DNA from: Antitrichia curtipendula
Lineage: Eukaryota; Streptophyta; Bryopsida; Hypnales; Leucodontaceae
Assembly (NCBI GenBank): GCA_951230915.1
Contig: OX579637.1
Span: 17,980,001 to 18,044,000, forward strand
DNA: 64,000 nt
Direction of reading: 5' to 3'
In this document: piece after piece, positions 48,541 to 59,635 of the stretch
How the letters are laid out: each line of letters starts with the position of its first letter
How positions within the stretch are numbered: position 1 is the stretch's first letter
The notes under the pieces: model-generated
The model's database searches: none
What the model saw: only the letters and a program-made list of their open reading frames with translations
Told to the model about the DNA's origin: nothing
Position numbers and translations under genes: made by a program

Positions 48541-49640
48541 GGGTTCCCGTATGGGAACCCACTTAATACAACTTTAAACCGGACGTTTCAAGGTCGAAGC
48601 TTCGCCGTGGCGGGGGGTGGGCTAGATTAACAACAAAAAAAAAAACTATCTCGTGACGGGGCTTTTTTCTTCACTTCTCTACAACCTAGGGCGACTCTTG
48701 GAGGCTAAACTTTGGGCTTTCCCAAGAAGGTCTTGGGAACTAAACTTTGGAACTCAGAATATACGGGGGTTCAAAGCTTTGCTGTAGTTTGGTTTTGACA
48801 CCAACTCTAGGACTTGCAAGGTTCCCAGGTTCAAAGCTTCACCGTCTAGGGCCTGTTTTAACACACACTCTAAGACTGGGGTAAGTCACCGCCTCAAAGC
48901 TTCGCCGCCTCAAGGGAGGTGGGGTCCACTTACAAACAACAATGGAAAAGGTGACTATGGTTAGGGCTCACATCCAAGGCAATCGTACACACAAGGTAAG
49001 AATAATAATGGGCAATACTCACATACTAAAGGCCCCCCCAAAGCGGCATCGCCAAGGTACGGTGGGGGGTGGATTTAGGATTAGTACAAGGCACAAGGAA
49101 GATACACAAGTGTAAATAAAACCCGCTCACTCACAGCAAGATACAAAGTAAGATAGAGGGACCTCAAAGGACCTTCAAAAAGCTTGAAATAGAACAACAA
49201 AGGAAGCAAAAAGTGCTCCAAAAACACCATAGAGGTTTCTTGGCTAAAACGCCAAAATCTTCCTACATAAGTTGGACCCACGGACCCAAAACAAGTATTG
49301 GGGGTGTTCTTGAGAGAAAAATGGGGACATTAAATAGGTTTCCAAGGCCCCACCCCTCCCTCAAGAGCTCCAAGGTAACCTTATCAACTTGGATTTTCAT
49401 CCTCATCTTCAAAGATTTTCATCCTAATTCCTAATAACTACTTTTACCTATCTACGCTGGACCAGCCTTCTAACTTTTGGAGATTTACTCCAATTGTCAA
49501 ACGGATTGCGCCATTGGCTCTAGATCGCCGTGTTTAGTCCAAGAACTCTCTACCCCCCATACCGAGGCCAAAAACCCATCGTAGGCTAATTTAGTTTAAA
49601 AACCAAATCGTGGTAAAATCCCAGATCTTGGGGGTCTCCT
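48541..49640. repeat. Region with repeated TCAAAGCTTCGCCG words
   Basis: A perfect 8-bp inverted repeat (GGGTTCCC, GTAT, GGGAACCC) lies at 48541-48560. The word TCAAAGCTTCGCCG or a close variant occurs near 48594, 48771, 48830 and 48891, each in GC-richer surroundings about 60-180 bp apart. No gene was recognised. The texture suggests the untranslated or LTR part of a retroelement. Confidence 0.4.
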
Positions 49641-50565
49641 ATTTTGAGAAATGTAAATAGCCTAGGGTCTCCGGTAGGTGTGAGAGAGCCGGAAAAGACT
49701 CTTGGTTGACTTTGTTTTGCCATTGTATGGTTTCGAGATGCCGGTCAACGCGGCAGGGACCCCGCCACGTGATTAATTCCCGAGGAATTTTGCCGGTTCG
49801 AGTACTTGCTGCTATCAAAATGTTGTGAAACTTCACGGAGCGCATTATTAACATAAAACAAGCTAGTCTAATTTTTAGTGAGATTTTCTGGCAACTTGGG
49901 TAATTTCTATGAAATTCCCATTGGAGGTTACCAGGGTTGACCACCCACAAAAGGTTCTTCTGCAAGTCGGAAGATGACGGGATTTTTCACGTAACCTCTT
50001 AGGGGGTCACGTGAAAGATGTGCAGGTGTGTTTCCGTACTTGGCACGATTGGTCAGTGGAGATAAAACTGGCCATCTCCTTGAGTTTATCGATGGTGCGG
50101 GAATCTTTTGCAGATAGAAGAATCTTGGCGAATCATTTTCGTCGTTGGACTCCTGGCATGGGATTTATCCTAGGACACCATCTTTGGGCTGTAGATTCCT
50201 CCACGCGCCCGATCTTGCGTCAGTGGCTCCTGCATACTAACAATCGGGGTTTGGGGAATTCTGAACCTAACTCTAGGACTCGACCTAGTGGCCTCGTTGT
50301 GGATCCTTCGGACCGACTTAGCCATGAATTGCCACATTCATGGTGGAATTTAGCCCTTTTGGGGCTATGTGACTCGAACTCTCCAAATCTAACTGTTTCT
50401 TATTTTTTTATCTATTTTTAGGCCAGGTTTGGTGGGATTCTAAGTCTAAGCACAAATCTAGACCAAATACTATAATGGGTATGTTACAACCCTATTCTGG
50501 TTCTACACTCTTTTTATGGCTTTTTGTATATTTTTCTTAACTTTAAATTGCAAATTCCCCAAAAA
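49641..50565. other. Spacer with unrecognised open frames
   Basis: An open frame on the + strand at 50011-50421 (136 codons) and another on the minus strand at 49639-49965 are compositionally plausible but match no family I know. They may be parts of the same retroelement as the flanking gag-like frames. Confidence 0.3.
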
Positions 50566-51083
50566 ATAATTCTACGAGTCCGAAATGACAATTTGGGAGC
50601 TCACAACTACTCACATCATTTTTTGGTACTCAGATTCCAAATAGACGTTTTTATGGTTACCTCCTCTAATTCACGCTTCACCTCTTTGACCTCGTGGCCT
50701 TCCATTTGCATGGACGCGTCTTGGAATGTGGGGGTAGGATTATCCATGGCAATTTCAGATATTTTATACTCCAATTTCTTGATAAACCACCTTTGAGCAA
50801 GTACGATATCATGTCTCTGCTCCAAATCCTTCTCAATTGTTTGCAATTTCTCTGCGAATTCAAGCAAGTGTGCCTTCAATTTCTTGTTCTCTTCCTTCAA
50901 GGCCAAAAACTTCGCATTTTCTTGAGCCTAGATAGACATCTTGTGCGTTCTTTTTGCACGATCCTCAAATAATGGTGTCAACAATGTGCTGAAATTCAAA
51001 AAAGACATGGCACTTACCACAGATTTGGAAGCTAATTTGGTGAATTCATAAATAACTTCCATAGGCTTGGGGGTTGTCGTAGC
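50566..51083 (-). pseudogene. Gag-like coiled-coil protein remnant
   Basis: The frame reads leftwards from about 51083 (TPKPMEVIYEFTKLASKSVV) to about 50616, with one stop near 50930 at a Trp-like position. The heptad-rich middle (EENKKLKAHLLEFAEKLQTI) predicts a coiled coil, and a Glu/Lys-rich tail follows. The length and character resemble gag-like proteins of plant gag-only retroelements and the ORF at 53730. No zinc knuckle or protease is seen. The 42-bp sequence shared with 10635-10676 lies just beyond its 3' end. Confidence 0.45.
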
Positions 51084-53440
51084 AAAAGAAAATATTAGTC
51101 CTCTTGTTGGTGTTAATTATTGGTTAAATCACCATTAAGATGACTCGTGTATCGTTCCACAAAGATTTAGTTTGTAATTCCTAGATTATAACCAAATCAA
51201 AATACAGAAATTGATTCTCAACTCTTACACACACACACATAGGAGGAACCAAAAGTCCTAAACTTACGTACCAAATTAATCCCAAACTTATCTCCCTTTA
51301 ATATTGTAATCTTATACTTATCCAGCAACCAAAAAAGAGTGTCTCAAAACCCTGTGCCTCTTTCAATTCTGGTTATTGTAAATAATGTAACTCAATAAAA
51401 AGTTTAACCTCTATATCAAAGGGATTTGCTATTTATGATTATGGAAGGCTGCGTGAATTTCTATTTTTTTGCAGATTATAATGGCTGAAGATCCATTTTA
51501 GACCAAACAACAAAAGACAACAAAAACCGGGCGTAAGAATTTCCTCACAACGGATCCGGAAGCTAATCCGGACTAGCAGGTCACACAAGAAACCCCTACC
51601 ATCCCAACTGACTACAACGATAGACCCTATTCAAATCTAGTTCCCAAAATAGAATCTAGTAGCTGGATAACTAGGCAACTCCAATTGCTTGCCTTTCACT
51701 TACTTCTGGTTATAGTAGGTATGTACCAACCTCTTTGCCAATACACCCAAGCTAAAAATGGCTATCCCCCACAAAAGCTCCCCAAGTAATTACACTCATC
51801 TAGACTTCACTCCCAATACTATCAGCTTTCTAGCCAGCTCACATCAAACCCCGAATCCAGATCTAGACAAAATCCAGGGGCTACTCCTCCGTTCAACACT
51901 TGCAAACCCCAACTACCCGCACTTAACAATATTTCTAGTATTGCTGGCATACCAATACAAAGCCAAGACTTTTCAGACTAATGCTTATAAAGTGGAAATT
52001 TGGAAATTGATTTGCAAAATGAAAGAAAAAAAAAGTAAGAACACTCGGGGCTTCAAACTAATTCAGCCCCTAAATAACCAGCCCCCAAGAAAATTGGCTA
52101 TCTCCGGTTGGCTGAAGGTTTCGTACTACGCATCACCTAACCCTTGGTTGGGGGTCAGATCCTTTCCTTTCCCCTTAAAACGCGGAAGAGAGATAACATC
52201 CGGTTCTGAGTCATCTTCCGGTTTCGTTTCTTCATCTTCTCTTGGGGGTAACAGCATACTCAGATAAAAGATCCTTACCTCGGTCACTCAAAATACAAGC
52301 GCTAACCCCTTAAGGCACTCATACTAAAGAATGGTTGCCTCTTCCTTGCACGACAGAAACCGGAAACTAACTCTCTCAAATTTCCTCAGCAAACATTCAA
52401 AACACAATCAAAAACCTCCTCAGAGAGAAACGGGCACTCAGGTAGTGAAGAATGAAAGTGAAAACTAGACTCTCCTTTCCGTCCTCCTAATTCCAATATC
52501 CAGTCGTTGAGTTCCGACTATTCCGTATCTAATGGGAAAGTTTATGACCGTTGAACGGTCCCTTCTTTCCCGCAATAGTCCCATTAGCTTCCAGTAAAGT
52601 TTTGTATCCGCTTCCGATAACACTTGGGATTTTGGAATTGGTTCCCAAATCCTAACTGCTATTCCAGTTTCCGGTCAGGCTAAAAAATTGCGTTTCCCAA
52701 CCTTAACCATTTTATCTCCTAGTAACTATACTACATTTGACCTATCCATAATCCCATTAATTTCTCTAATTTTTTTCCAAAGAATCAAAAAATTTCACTA
52801 AGGTTGGATTTTTGTTCCTAATTCTATTTTAAATTAAAAAATCTTGTTTTTAGGTTCCCACAGGGGCAATGTCAGCTACAAATTCAGCTGCACATAATAA
52901 TTTCTTAGTGGTAATCACAAAATTGGGCCACACTAAATTCCTTGATCAAATTACTCCGCTAAATTGACAAATGCAAATACCTATTATCCAAGGTGCCATC
53001 AATGGACACATTTTGCCCCATGCCATCAAGTTGCTTTTTATATCTTGGCGACAAATGCCCTGCGATTCTTGGGCTTAGTACGGGGCTCGGCGTGGTTGGT
53101 AAGTTTTAACTCAAAGGTACCTGTGTCAAGATGTCTAGAGCATTGCTATCTATGAGATGATTGATTGATGCATAAGCCCTTGCAATTTGTTTTGGAGCAA
53201 CCTCTTCCCGATGTTCCCGTGAATGAAAACGAGCAATTAGTATCCGGATTCAGTTTAGAAACAAGAGAAGACTAAAAATAAACAAGGACATTAAAGTAAC
53301 GGAATAGCTGGATCTAATCTGGTCCATATACCAGTACTTAGGAGCGGAACTATATCCGGAGTGGTTGAGGATCGGATTAGGGTTAGATCGGAATGCTGAG
53401 GACTGGACCAAAAAAGGTCATGATGACCAATCTGAGTCCT
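51084..53440. other. Retroelement-like non-coding and unrecognised DNA
   Basis: The segment 51140-51160 is the inverse of 12044-12065 in the insertion at 10.6-12.1 kb. An open frame on the + strand at 51758-52267 (169 codons, Ser/Pro/Lys-rich) is not recognised. Words like CCGGTT, ATCCGG and TTCCGG are common from 52090 to 53440 and continue into the gag-like gene, suggesting that all belong to one element. Confidence 0.35.
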
Positions 53441-53444
53441 GAGA

Positions 53445-53454
53445 CTATATAAGG
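53445..53454 (+). promoter_or_regulatory. TATA box before the gag-like ORF
   Basis: CTATATAAGG lies about 285 bp upstream of the ATG at 53730 in a GC-richer region, followed by a pyrimidine-rich leader. The position is suitable for the promoter of the following frame, perhaps within an LTR. Confidence 0.5.
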
Positions 53455-53729
53455 CCTAGACTATTCCAGTTGCGCCCCTTTTTCAAACTCTGTTTGGCAA
53501 GACGATTCCTTCGCGTTCCTTGTTTTGTGCTCCTCGCTTTGGTTTTCTGTGAGTGTGTAAGTGTGAGGAAGGCAGAAGTGCGTTAGATGTGTGCTGCAAG
53601 GTTAGATTTTTGTGCGCGCGCCAGCTTGTGTAGGTTTCCGGTTGAAATCGGAGAGGGAAAGTGAAAACGGGACGTACGGCTAGGAATGGGTGAGGTAGAA
53701 TTGTAAAGGATCTGGTCAAAGAGTGGTTT

Positions 53730-55367
53730 GTGTCCATGCCGCAACTCCGTAAGCATAGGACAAGGCCATCTACTTCCTCCACAGCTCCGGTCAAGCTCTG
53801 GAAGGTGATTCTGATCATCCCTTCCATAGAAGAGGGGAAGGAGCAGCTTATGGCGGATCTTGCCGCGATGGGATGCCTCGGGTGGATAGATAAACTTTGG
53901 GGGTTCAGAGATGAGCAGATGGTGAGAGAGGTATTTGGGAAGTTGTCAAACCAATTTGACAACACCATCCGGGGAGTTCCGGCCGATTGGACGGAATAGA
54001 TCTGGAGAGTAGTTTCCGGTTTCCGGTTAGAAGGTCAGGGGATGGCTAACCAGAAGGACAAGTTCATTCAAGGCAAGTTCTAGGGAGCACTGAACCCAAA
54101 GGACGGATACGCGGTTGAAGATTGTATAGACAACCGGCACCAAAATCTCCTCCAGTTCTTCATCCCGATCCTCCATTCGGAGAAACTGACGAGGGTGACG
54201 ATAACCCTCGGCAACACTATTTTTGGTGCCTTGAGCGGAGAACGGAAAGCAGACTAGGCCTGGATCTTGTTCGATCTAGTGTCCCAGCTCGCTACAAGGA
54301 TCGGAAGGAGTAGGCCCACACCTTTGTGTCCCTACCTCTTCCACCTATACCATTACAACCAACTCCTCACGGATACGGAGGAGAAAGAATGGAGGACTCA
54401 GGAAACCCTCTTGAAGTACGGAGAGTCGGAAATGGATGACGAAGCCGAGGAAGGATCCGAATCCGACCAAGAGACGGAAGAAGAAGAGGAGGAAGAGATC
54501 GAGAGGCCATTGAATAAGCGGTAGAAGACCACATCTCCTCACAGAAGACGTTCGCCGTATGGAGATAAGTCTGCTCCAGATAAGGGACTGGAAGTGGAGA
54601 AGTCGGGCTCCAAGAAAACGGATTCCAATGATCCGTTCAAACAGTTGATCGATCTCCTCTGCAACATACGAGGGGATTGGGAGGTCAAGAAAAGGACCTT
54701 TTCCAGGATTGGAAAGCTGGTGGATGCATCTTCGGACAGCGAGCTACTAGCAAAGGTGGAAAATTGCATCACCAATCCGGCCGAGAACCTGAAACAGGAA
54801 GCGGAGATTCATCAATTTCAAGAGGAGGTCGACATGTTGAAGGCGGAGATCTTTACCTTCAAGGAAGACATGGCTGCCATTCAAGAGATGGCGGAAGAGA
54901 CACAAAAAGTAGCAACATTTATGAAGGCTACCTTTGGAGAAACCGGAACCATTGCCGTCAGGGCAAAGCTCTTCGACGAAAGAGTACTGGAGGAAAAGAA
55001 ACTATCCGGTTCCCGGATGGTTTGGATCCTAACCGACTTCTCCGAGCAGGTAGAAGCTTTGATGGTCAAAGCGCGGGAGGCAGCCAATTGGATGGAGGAG
55101 TACGCACAGAAGCTAATCGGGTCCATAAGGATCCACTTGTTGGATATCTCCATGCCGGAGTCATTTCCGGATGGAATGGAAACGAGGGTAGGTAAGGATC
55201 AGACTCCCCAATCAAAGAAGAGTCAACCTTCCCAGACCGCGCCAATTAATTTGGATTCATCACCCGGGTTCGATTTGCCGAATCCTACAATCGGAGAGTG
55301 GAATAGGAACTTGGAGGATGTCTTTGACCAATATGAATTGGAGCCTAAGAGTCCTACGCTAGGGTGA
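53730..55367 (+). pseudogene. Gag-like 546-codon ORF broken only by four TAG codons
   Basis: One reading frame runs from ATG 53730 (MSMPQLRKHRTRPST) to the stop ending 55367, with no frameshift. It is interrupted only by TAG at 53997, 54081, 54255 and 54522. The N-terminal part has a globular look (AMGCLGWIDKLWGF). The middle has an acidic run (Asp/Glu tract at about 54420-54510), and the C-terminal part is a long coiled coil (EAEIHQFQEEVDMLKAEIF) ending in a Ser/Pro-rich tail. I do not recognise a named domain. The features suit the gag-type protein of a plant retroelement without pol. GC content and codon use are clearly higher than in neighbouring elements, which suggests a younger insertion. 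A host gene remains possible. Confidence 0.6.
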
Positions 55368-56394
55368 GGGGTTGCCTTGTAGGTAGGATATTTTTGTAAG
55401 TGTAGGATAGGATGGGAACGGATCCAAACTTGTTGTGTGTCTCTCCCAAGTGTGTAGCAGGATTGTATGGTGAGAAGTTAAGAAGGCACGAGCAGATTTG
55501 TGAAGGATTTTTCCCTATGGCATTTCAATTTTTATTCTAAGTATATGAGAGCGGGTAGGAAAGAGTTGGAAGTGAATTTCAGTTCCTCAGCACGTTTAGA
55601 GTTTCAGATTTCGGGTGAGAAAGCCATTGTTAGGCTAGGCGGTTAGGGAAGGACTCCTTAGTCGTGCTAGAACTCCCGGGTGGGAAATTTGGTTGAGTAT
55701 TCGATCTCCCGTGAGGTTTCATTGCCATAGTAGTAAACGAAAGAACTTTGGTTGATGTTGGAATGGACAAATGCACTTGTAATTGCCTAGCTCGTACGGA
55801 TAAGAAGTGGCACCAAGGTCGTTGTAGTATTGAGAGGATCGTATAGAGGGTCATTGTGTGACCTGCAATCCAGATTGCTATTTGAACTGTTGTGAAGGAT
55901 CAAAAGGGGTTCGGCATAGTTTAGGGGATTAGAGATTAGGATAGTCGGCCTTCAGCCACTATAAATTACGGAAGGTGTGGTGGGCCTACCACTTTCAAAA
56001 GCAAGTGGCGACCCCTCTAATGGCTAAACAGAGATAAAACCAAACTGGATAGGAGTGAGGTTACTTGTAGGCAATCTAGAGCGGATTGGTCTAGACGGCT
56101 ACCAGAATCGAAAGTGATAAGATCCTGGGAGTTGTGTGGGGTTTGATAATCGGATAACTAGTTGGATCCGGAAGGTTAGAAAAATCCGGTCTATAGTTTT
56201 CTTGGTTTTTCGTTTTGTATTTCCGATTTTAGGAAGAAGACCAAAAGGAAGGATTTGGGTACTGACTAGGCTTAATTGCTTAATAAGGCTAGATACTTCA
56301 CAGAATCTCATGGATTTTGATCTTTAGAGTCACTTAGGTATACTCTAAGGTGATTTTTGTGAGTATAATGGAGAATTTACCTACCATGTGCTGC
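55368..56394. other. 3' flank of the gag-like ORF
   Basis: This GC-richer non-coding DNA continues the texture of the ORF region, with words like CTAGGCGGTTAGGG that echo 11165-11210 in the 10.6-12.1 kb insertion. It is probably the 3' untranslated or LTR part of the same element. No second LTR copy was identified. Confidence 0.35.
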
Positions 56395-57400
56395 GACAGC
56401 ACTGCTTTGCTCACCCACGGTTGTTACATTAGATGTGCATATCCAATCAGTTCAAGGAGTTAGAAACACCTCTCCATCAACACCTTCCATTGCGGCATTT
56501 GTCATTGTAGTGATAATCTCTATAGGACCCAACTGTAGTGCAACACTATTCACCTACAAGACCTCTATTTTCACTTGCATTAAATGATTTGATAATAATT
56601 TTTGTGGTTTTGGTGGCTCAGTTGGACTAGCCTTTGAATCATACAAATTGAAAATATTTTCTTGCCCTTCTCTAAGCAAAAGTCGAGCCCCAACTGTTGT
56701 TGGAAATGTGCTCTAGTCCACCTTCCAAGCCAATACAAGCTCAGCATATACCATAGAGGCCAAGCTGTAGTTTATGTATCACTTACTCATTGATTTGTCC
56801 CTAAAGGGCCTACCAAACCTCAAGCGATTGATGGACAAAATGCCCATTGTTACAATTTGATGGCTTGCAACTGAAACTCCGTGTGTGAATAGCATGGGCC
56901 TCACAAGGCCAACACCATATTCATTAAAATGAGAGTTTTCCATTGCAATGAGAGGTAAATTAAAAAAAATCAAGAATGGTTTTATGTCAATTTAGGTCGA
57001 GTCAACCTAAATTGACATAAAACCTTTCAGATTTGACCTAATTGTGAAAGGTTTTATGTCAATTCTGCTCAAGACTCTCATTTTAATGGAAATTGTTGAT
57101 TTAGGCAAAGATCAACCTGATTTATTTTGAAAGGTCCCCAATCTCCCATTTTAATGAATATGGTGTTGGCCACAACTTGTTGATGTGGTACATTATCACA
57201 TATTTCTTGCATATTTTGGAGGTCCAATAATTTGCTTCATCCTTCTCCCATCCGCTCTTTGCCTTTATATTTGGATCATCTAAAATCTTGTAGTAGAGCT
57301 CGTGGGTGGCCCCCTTTGTTTTTGCCTTCTCGCAGTTGTCACCTCTTGAAGTCATTCCTATAGTATCCTCGCCACCTTCAGTCATCATGATTGCCGATTT
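56395..57400 (-). pseudogene. Unrecognised gene remnant interrupted by a short element
   Basis: The frame starts near 57388 (MMTEGGEDTIGM) and includes a conserved-looking segment with spaced Trp, Lys and His (GWEKDEANYWTSKICKKYV, then MYHINKL). It is cut at 57171 by a 265-bp palindromic element. Coding resumes left of 56907 (LVRPMLFTHGVSVASHQIV) and continues to about 56400 with several stops (ARLLLREGQENIFNLYDS, then GPIEIITTMTNAAMEGVDG). The family is not identified. A spacing like W-x4-C-K-K also appears in the gene at 61.6-62.8 kb, so the two may be related. Confidence 0.4.
56907..57171. mobile_element. 265-bp MITE-like element carrying the 19-bp palindrome
   Basis: Terminal inverted repeats of 29 bp (56907-56935 and 57143-57171) begin GGCCAACACCATATTCATTA and differ at one position. 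The flanks both read ACAA next to the ends, a possible 4-bp target duplication. Inside, 56978-56997 and 57005-57024 are perfect 20-bp inverted repeats around a 7-base loop. Their centre (56992-57010) is TTAGGTCGAGTCAACCTAA, the palindrome found near both genes of the 28-45 kb candidate element. It is probably a non-autonomous relative of that element. Confidence 0.8.
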
Positions 57401-57612
57401 GTGATGTAAAATTATTCATCCCAACTCTCCACCATGTAGAAGGAACTGGCATAATGAAGCAACAATAGCATGTCCGACACAGATGTGAAACCTCTAAAGG
57501 AGAGAAAAAGTGAGAAAAGAAAATGTCGTTTGCCCTTATATCCATTGGAAACCAGAACTAACTTAGGTCCGGTGGTAAATGGCCTCCCAAACCTCCTATA
57601 GTAGACTCGGTC

Positions 57613-57930
57613 GTCTAATTGATTGGACACCTCGACTATCCAATTGATCGGATAGCCGGATTGTGCAATTGATCAGACAGGTGGATTTTCCAATTAATCA
57701 GACGAGTAGATTATTCGATTGATTGGATTTGTAGACTGTTTGAGTCGGACCCATCATCCGCCTTTTGAACATTTATGTTTGCCCGTTGGACCTTCCCGTC
57801 CGACCAGCCGTTGGACCATCCGTCTGCCCCTCAAATTGACCGACCACCCTATGGACCATTTCGCCGACCCGTCAGACTATCCGACTACCCATCCAACCTT
57901 TCCACCCAACCGTTTGATCAGGTCTCCACC
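57613..57930. repeat. ~25-bp phased palindromic repeats, left cluster
   Basis: Five imperfect palindromes of the type GTCTAATTGATTGGAC start at 57613, 57637, 57663, 57688 and 57714, a steady 24-26 bp apart. More diverged GTTGGACC and CCGACC words continue to about 57910. The same type and spacing occur at 59034-59318. Confidence 0.8.
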
Positions 57931-59033
57931 AATTTTGGAATTCTAGTTGTTTTTTTCATTTGCAATAGTTTGGTGAAGCACAAGATTCCGAAAAGTATCG
58001 GTTCACCTCCAAAGAGTGCGCCTTCTTGACAACAAGCATCAATTGTAAACCCTTAAAGGACATTGCAAACCCCATGGGCTTTTTTAAAGACCATTCTTCA
58101 CTATGCACATGATATTTTAAAGTCCAATCTTGAAATCAAACTTCTCAATGATCTGTTGAAAATACCATCTTGAAAGATCAAAATAGAATGCTATATATAG
58201 TTCTGGAAACAATTGTTATATACTTATAATACTATTGCATCAAAATAACAATCTTCTAATATATTTGTTTGCAAGATTGTAGTATAGGATTTAGGGTTTA
58301 GGGTTCATGTCATTCCTATAAATATTGCAAAAGTTAGAAGTATATTTTGAAAATGAGTAGGTGATAGTATTAAAAAATCATTTTGTGCATGATAGTATAG
58401 ATTGATATCTAATTACCTACTTATAAGAAATAGCCCCATTCAATCTCGAATAATGCTATAAAAAACTCTTCAAAATTATATGCTGTGGAGTGCAAACAAT
58501 GAAGTTAGAAAATACATGTGGGGTTGTCTTATGTTTCTAAAATTCCAAATTCTCTATTCAAAATTAAAAACAAAGTATATTGATTGTCTATTAGAATATT
58601 TTCAACATTGGGATTAACAATTCTTTTATTTGTCCAAAAGTTAGTAGCGTATTATTTTTTCGACAATAGTGAAACACATTCTACTTGACAATTTAAAAAA
58701 AATGAATGTATAGTTTTTTTTAGTTTAAACATTTTAAATGTATTCATAACTCAATTACCTAAATTTTGGCTAAAATTCCCAAGGTATAAGACGTACGTGA
58801 ATATTCCGAAAAGGGTTGAATGGCCAAACATCACATTATAGAAAGGCTAAAGAAGTAAACATTTTATAATTGATGCACATTAAACTTGTCTTTGGAGGAG
58901 AAAATTATTCTACAATTGTGGAATAATAATCTTGATGAAGTTAACTAAAAGTAGCAAGTTCTTCAAGTCTAAAAGTGGATCTCAATGACACTTCCGTCTT
59001 TTCCGTCCGCTTGATTCTTCCTTAGTCGAGTTT
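57931..59033. other. AT-rich spacer
   Basis: No gene was recognised. A short telomere-like run (TTTAGGGTTTAGGGTT) lies at about 58289-58304, too short to be a telomere remnant of significance. Confidence 0.45.
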
Positions 59034-59318
59034 GTCCAATCAGTCAAACAACCTCCTCGTCCGCCTAATCAAACAACCTCGATAAATCTCCCCAATTTCT
59101 GTCCGTACTATCAAGGCTGTCCGATGAGTTGGACGCCGCACCCATCCAACATATCGGACGGCTCCAACAGGTCAAACGGGCGATCAAACGACTTGTTGCA
59201 AACCGTCCAATCAATCAGACAGTTTCGATGTCCGGTTGATCAAACAGCCACGATGGCAATCGTCCCATTCATCGGGGTTGTCCAATGAATTAGACAAGTG
59301 GCGTCCAAATGATTGGAC
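59034..59318. repeat. ~25-bp phased palindromic repeats, right cluster
   Basis: Units of the type GTCCAATCAATCAGAC lie at 59034, 59059, 59119, 59143, 59205, 59230, 59280 and 59303, mostly about 25 bp (or a multiple) apart. They precede a TATA box at 59399 and the kinase-like gene, much as the repeats at 20 kb precede their gene. Confidence 0.8.
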
Positions 59319-59398
59319 AATTGCAAGGAGGCGAACAACATTTTGTTTGCTTTGTCAGGGCTGTCCAATGTGGCGGTTGGGCAAGGCCGTCTGCATTG

Positions 59399-59406
59399 TA
59401 TAAAAC
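59399..59406 (+). promoter_or_regulatory. TATA box of kinase-like gene copy 2
   Basis: TATAAAAC lies 237 bp before the ATG at 59636 and about 80 bp after the palindromic repeat array. It is assigned by position and sequence only. Confidence 0.45.
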
Positions 59407-59635
59407 GGTCAAACAACCCTTCAAATCTTCACTTTTGCCTTCTGTCTTGTATAATGCAAGAGAGAGCAGAGAGCTTGATGGTTCATCCTCCATTGGCTCC
59501 TTTATTAAGGAAGGTAAGAGTGTGATTTGAGGGGCCTACTTGTTGCCTTTTTTTTTAGCCTTCGTGTATATACTTTTGGCAAATTGTATTTCGCATTGAA
59601 GATTACAAACTCCAACTTCTAATTGTGATTTCATT

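Noticed and set aside
51758..52267. 169-codon open frame as a host gene
   Set aside because: It has no recognisable domain, lies in retroelement-like DNA, and its Ser/Lys/Pro-rich composition is not convincing.
58289..58304. Telomere-like TTTAGGG repeats
   Set aside because: Only about two units are present, too few to indicate a telomere or interstitial telomere array.
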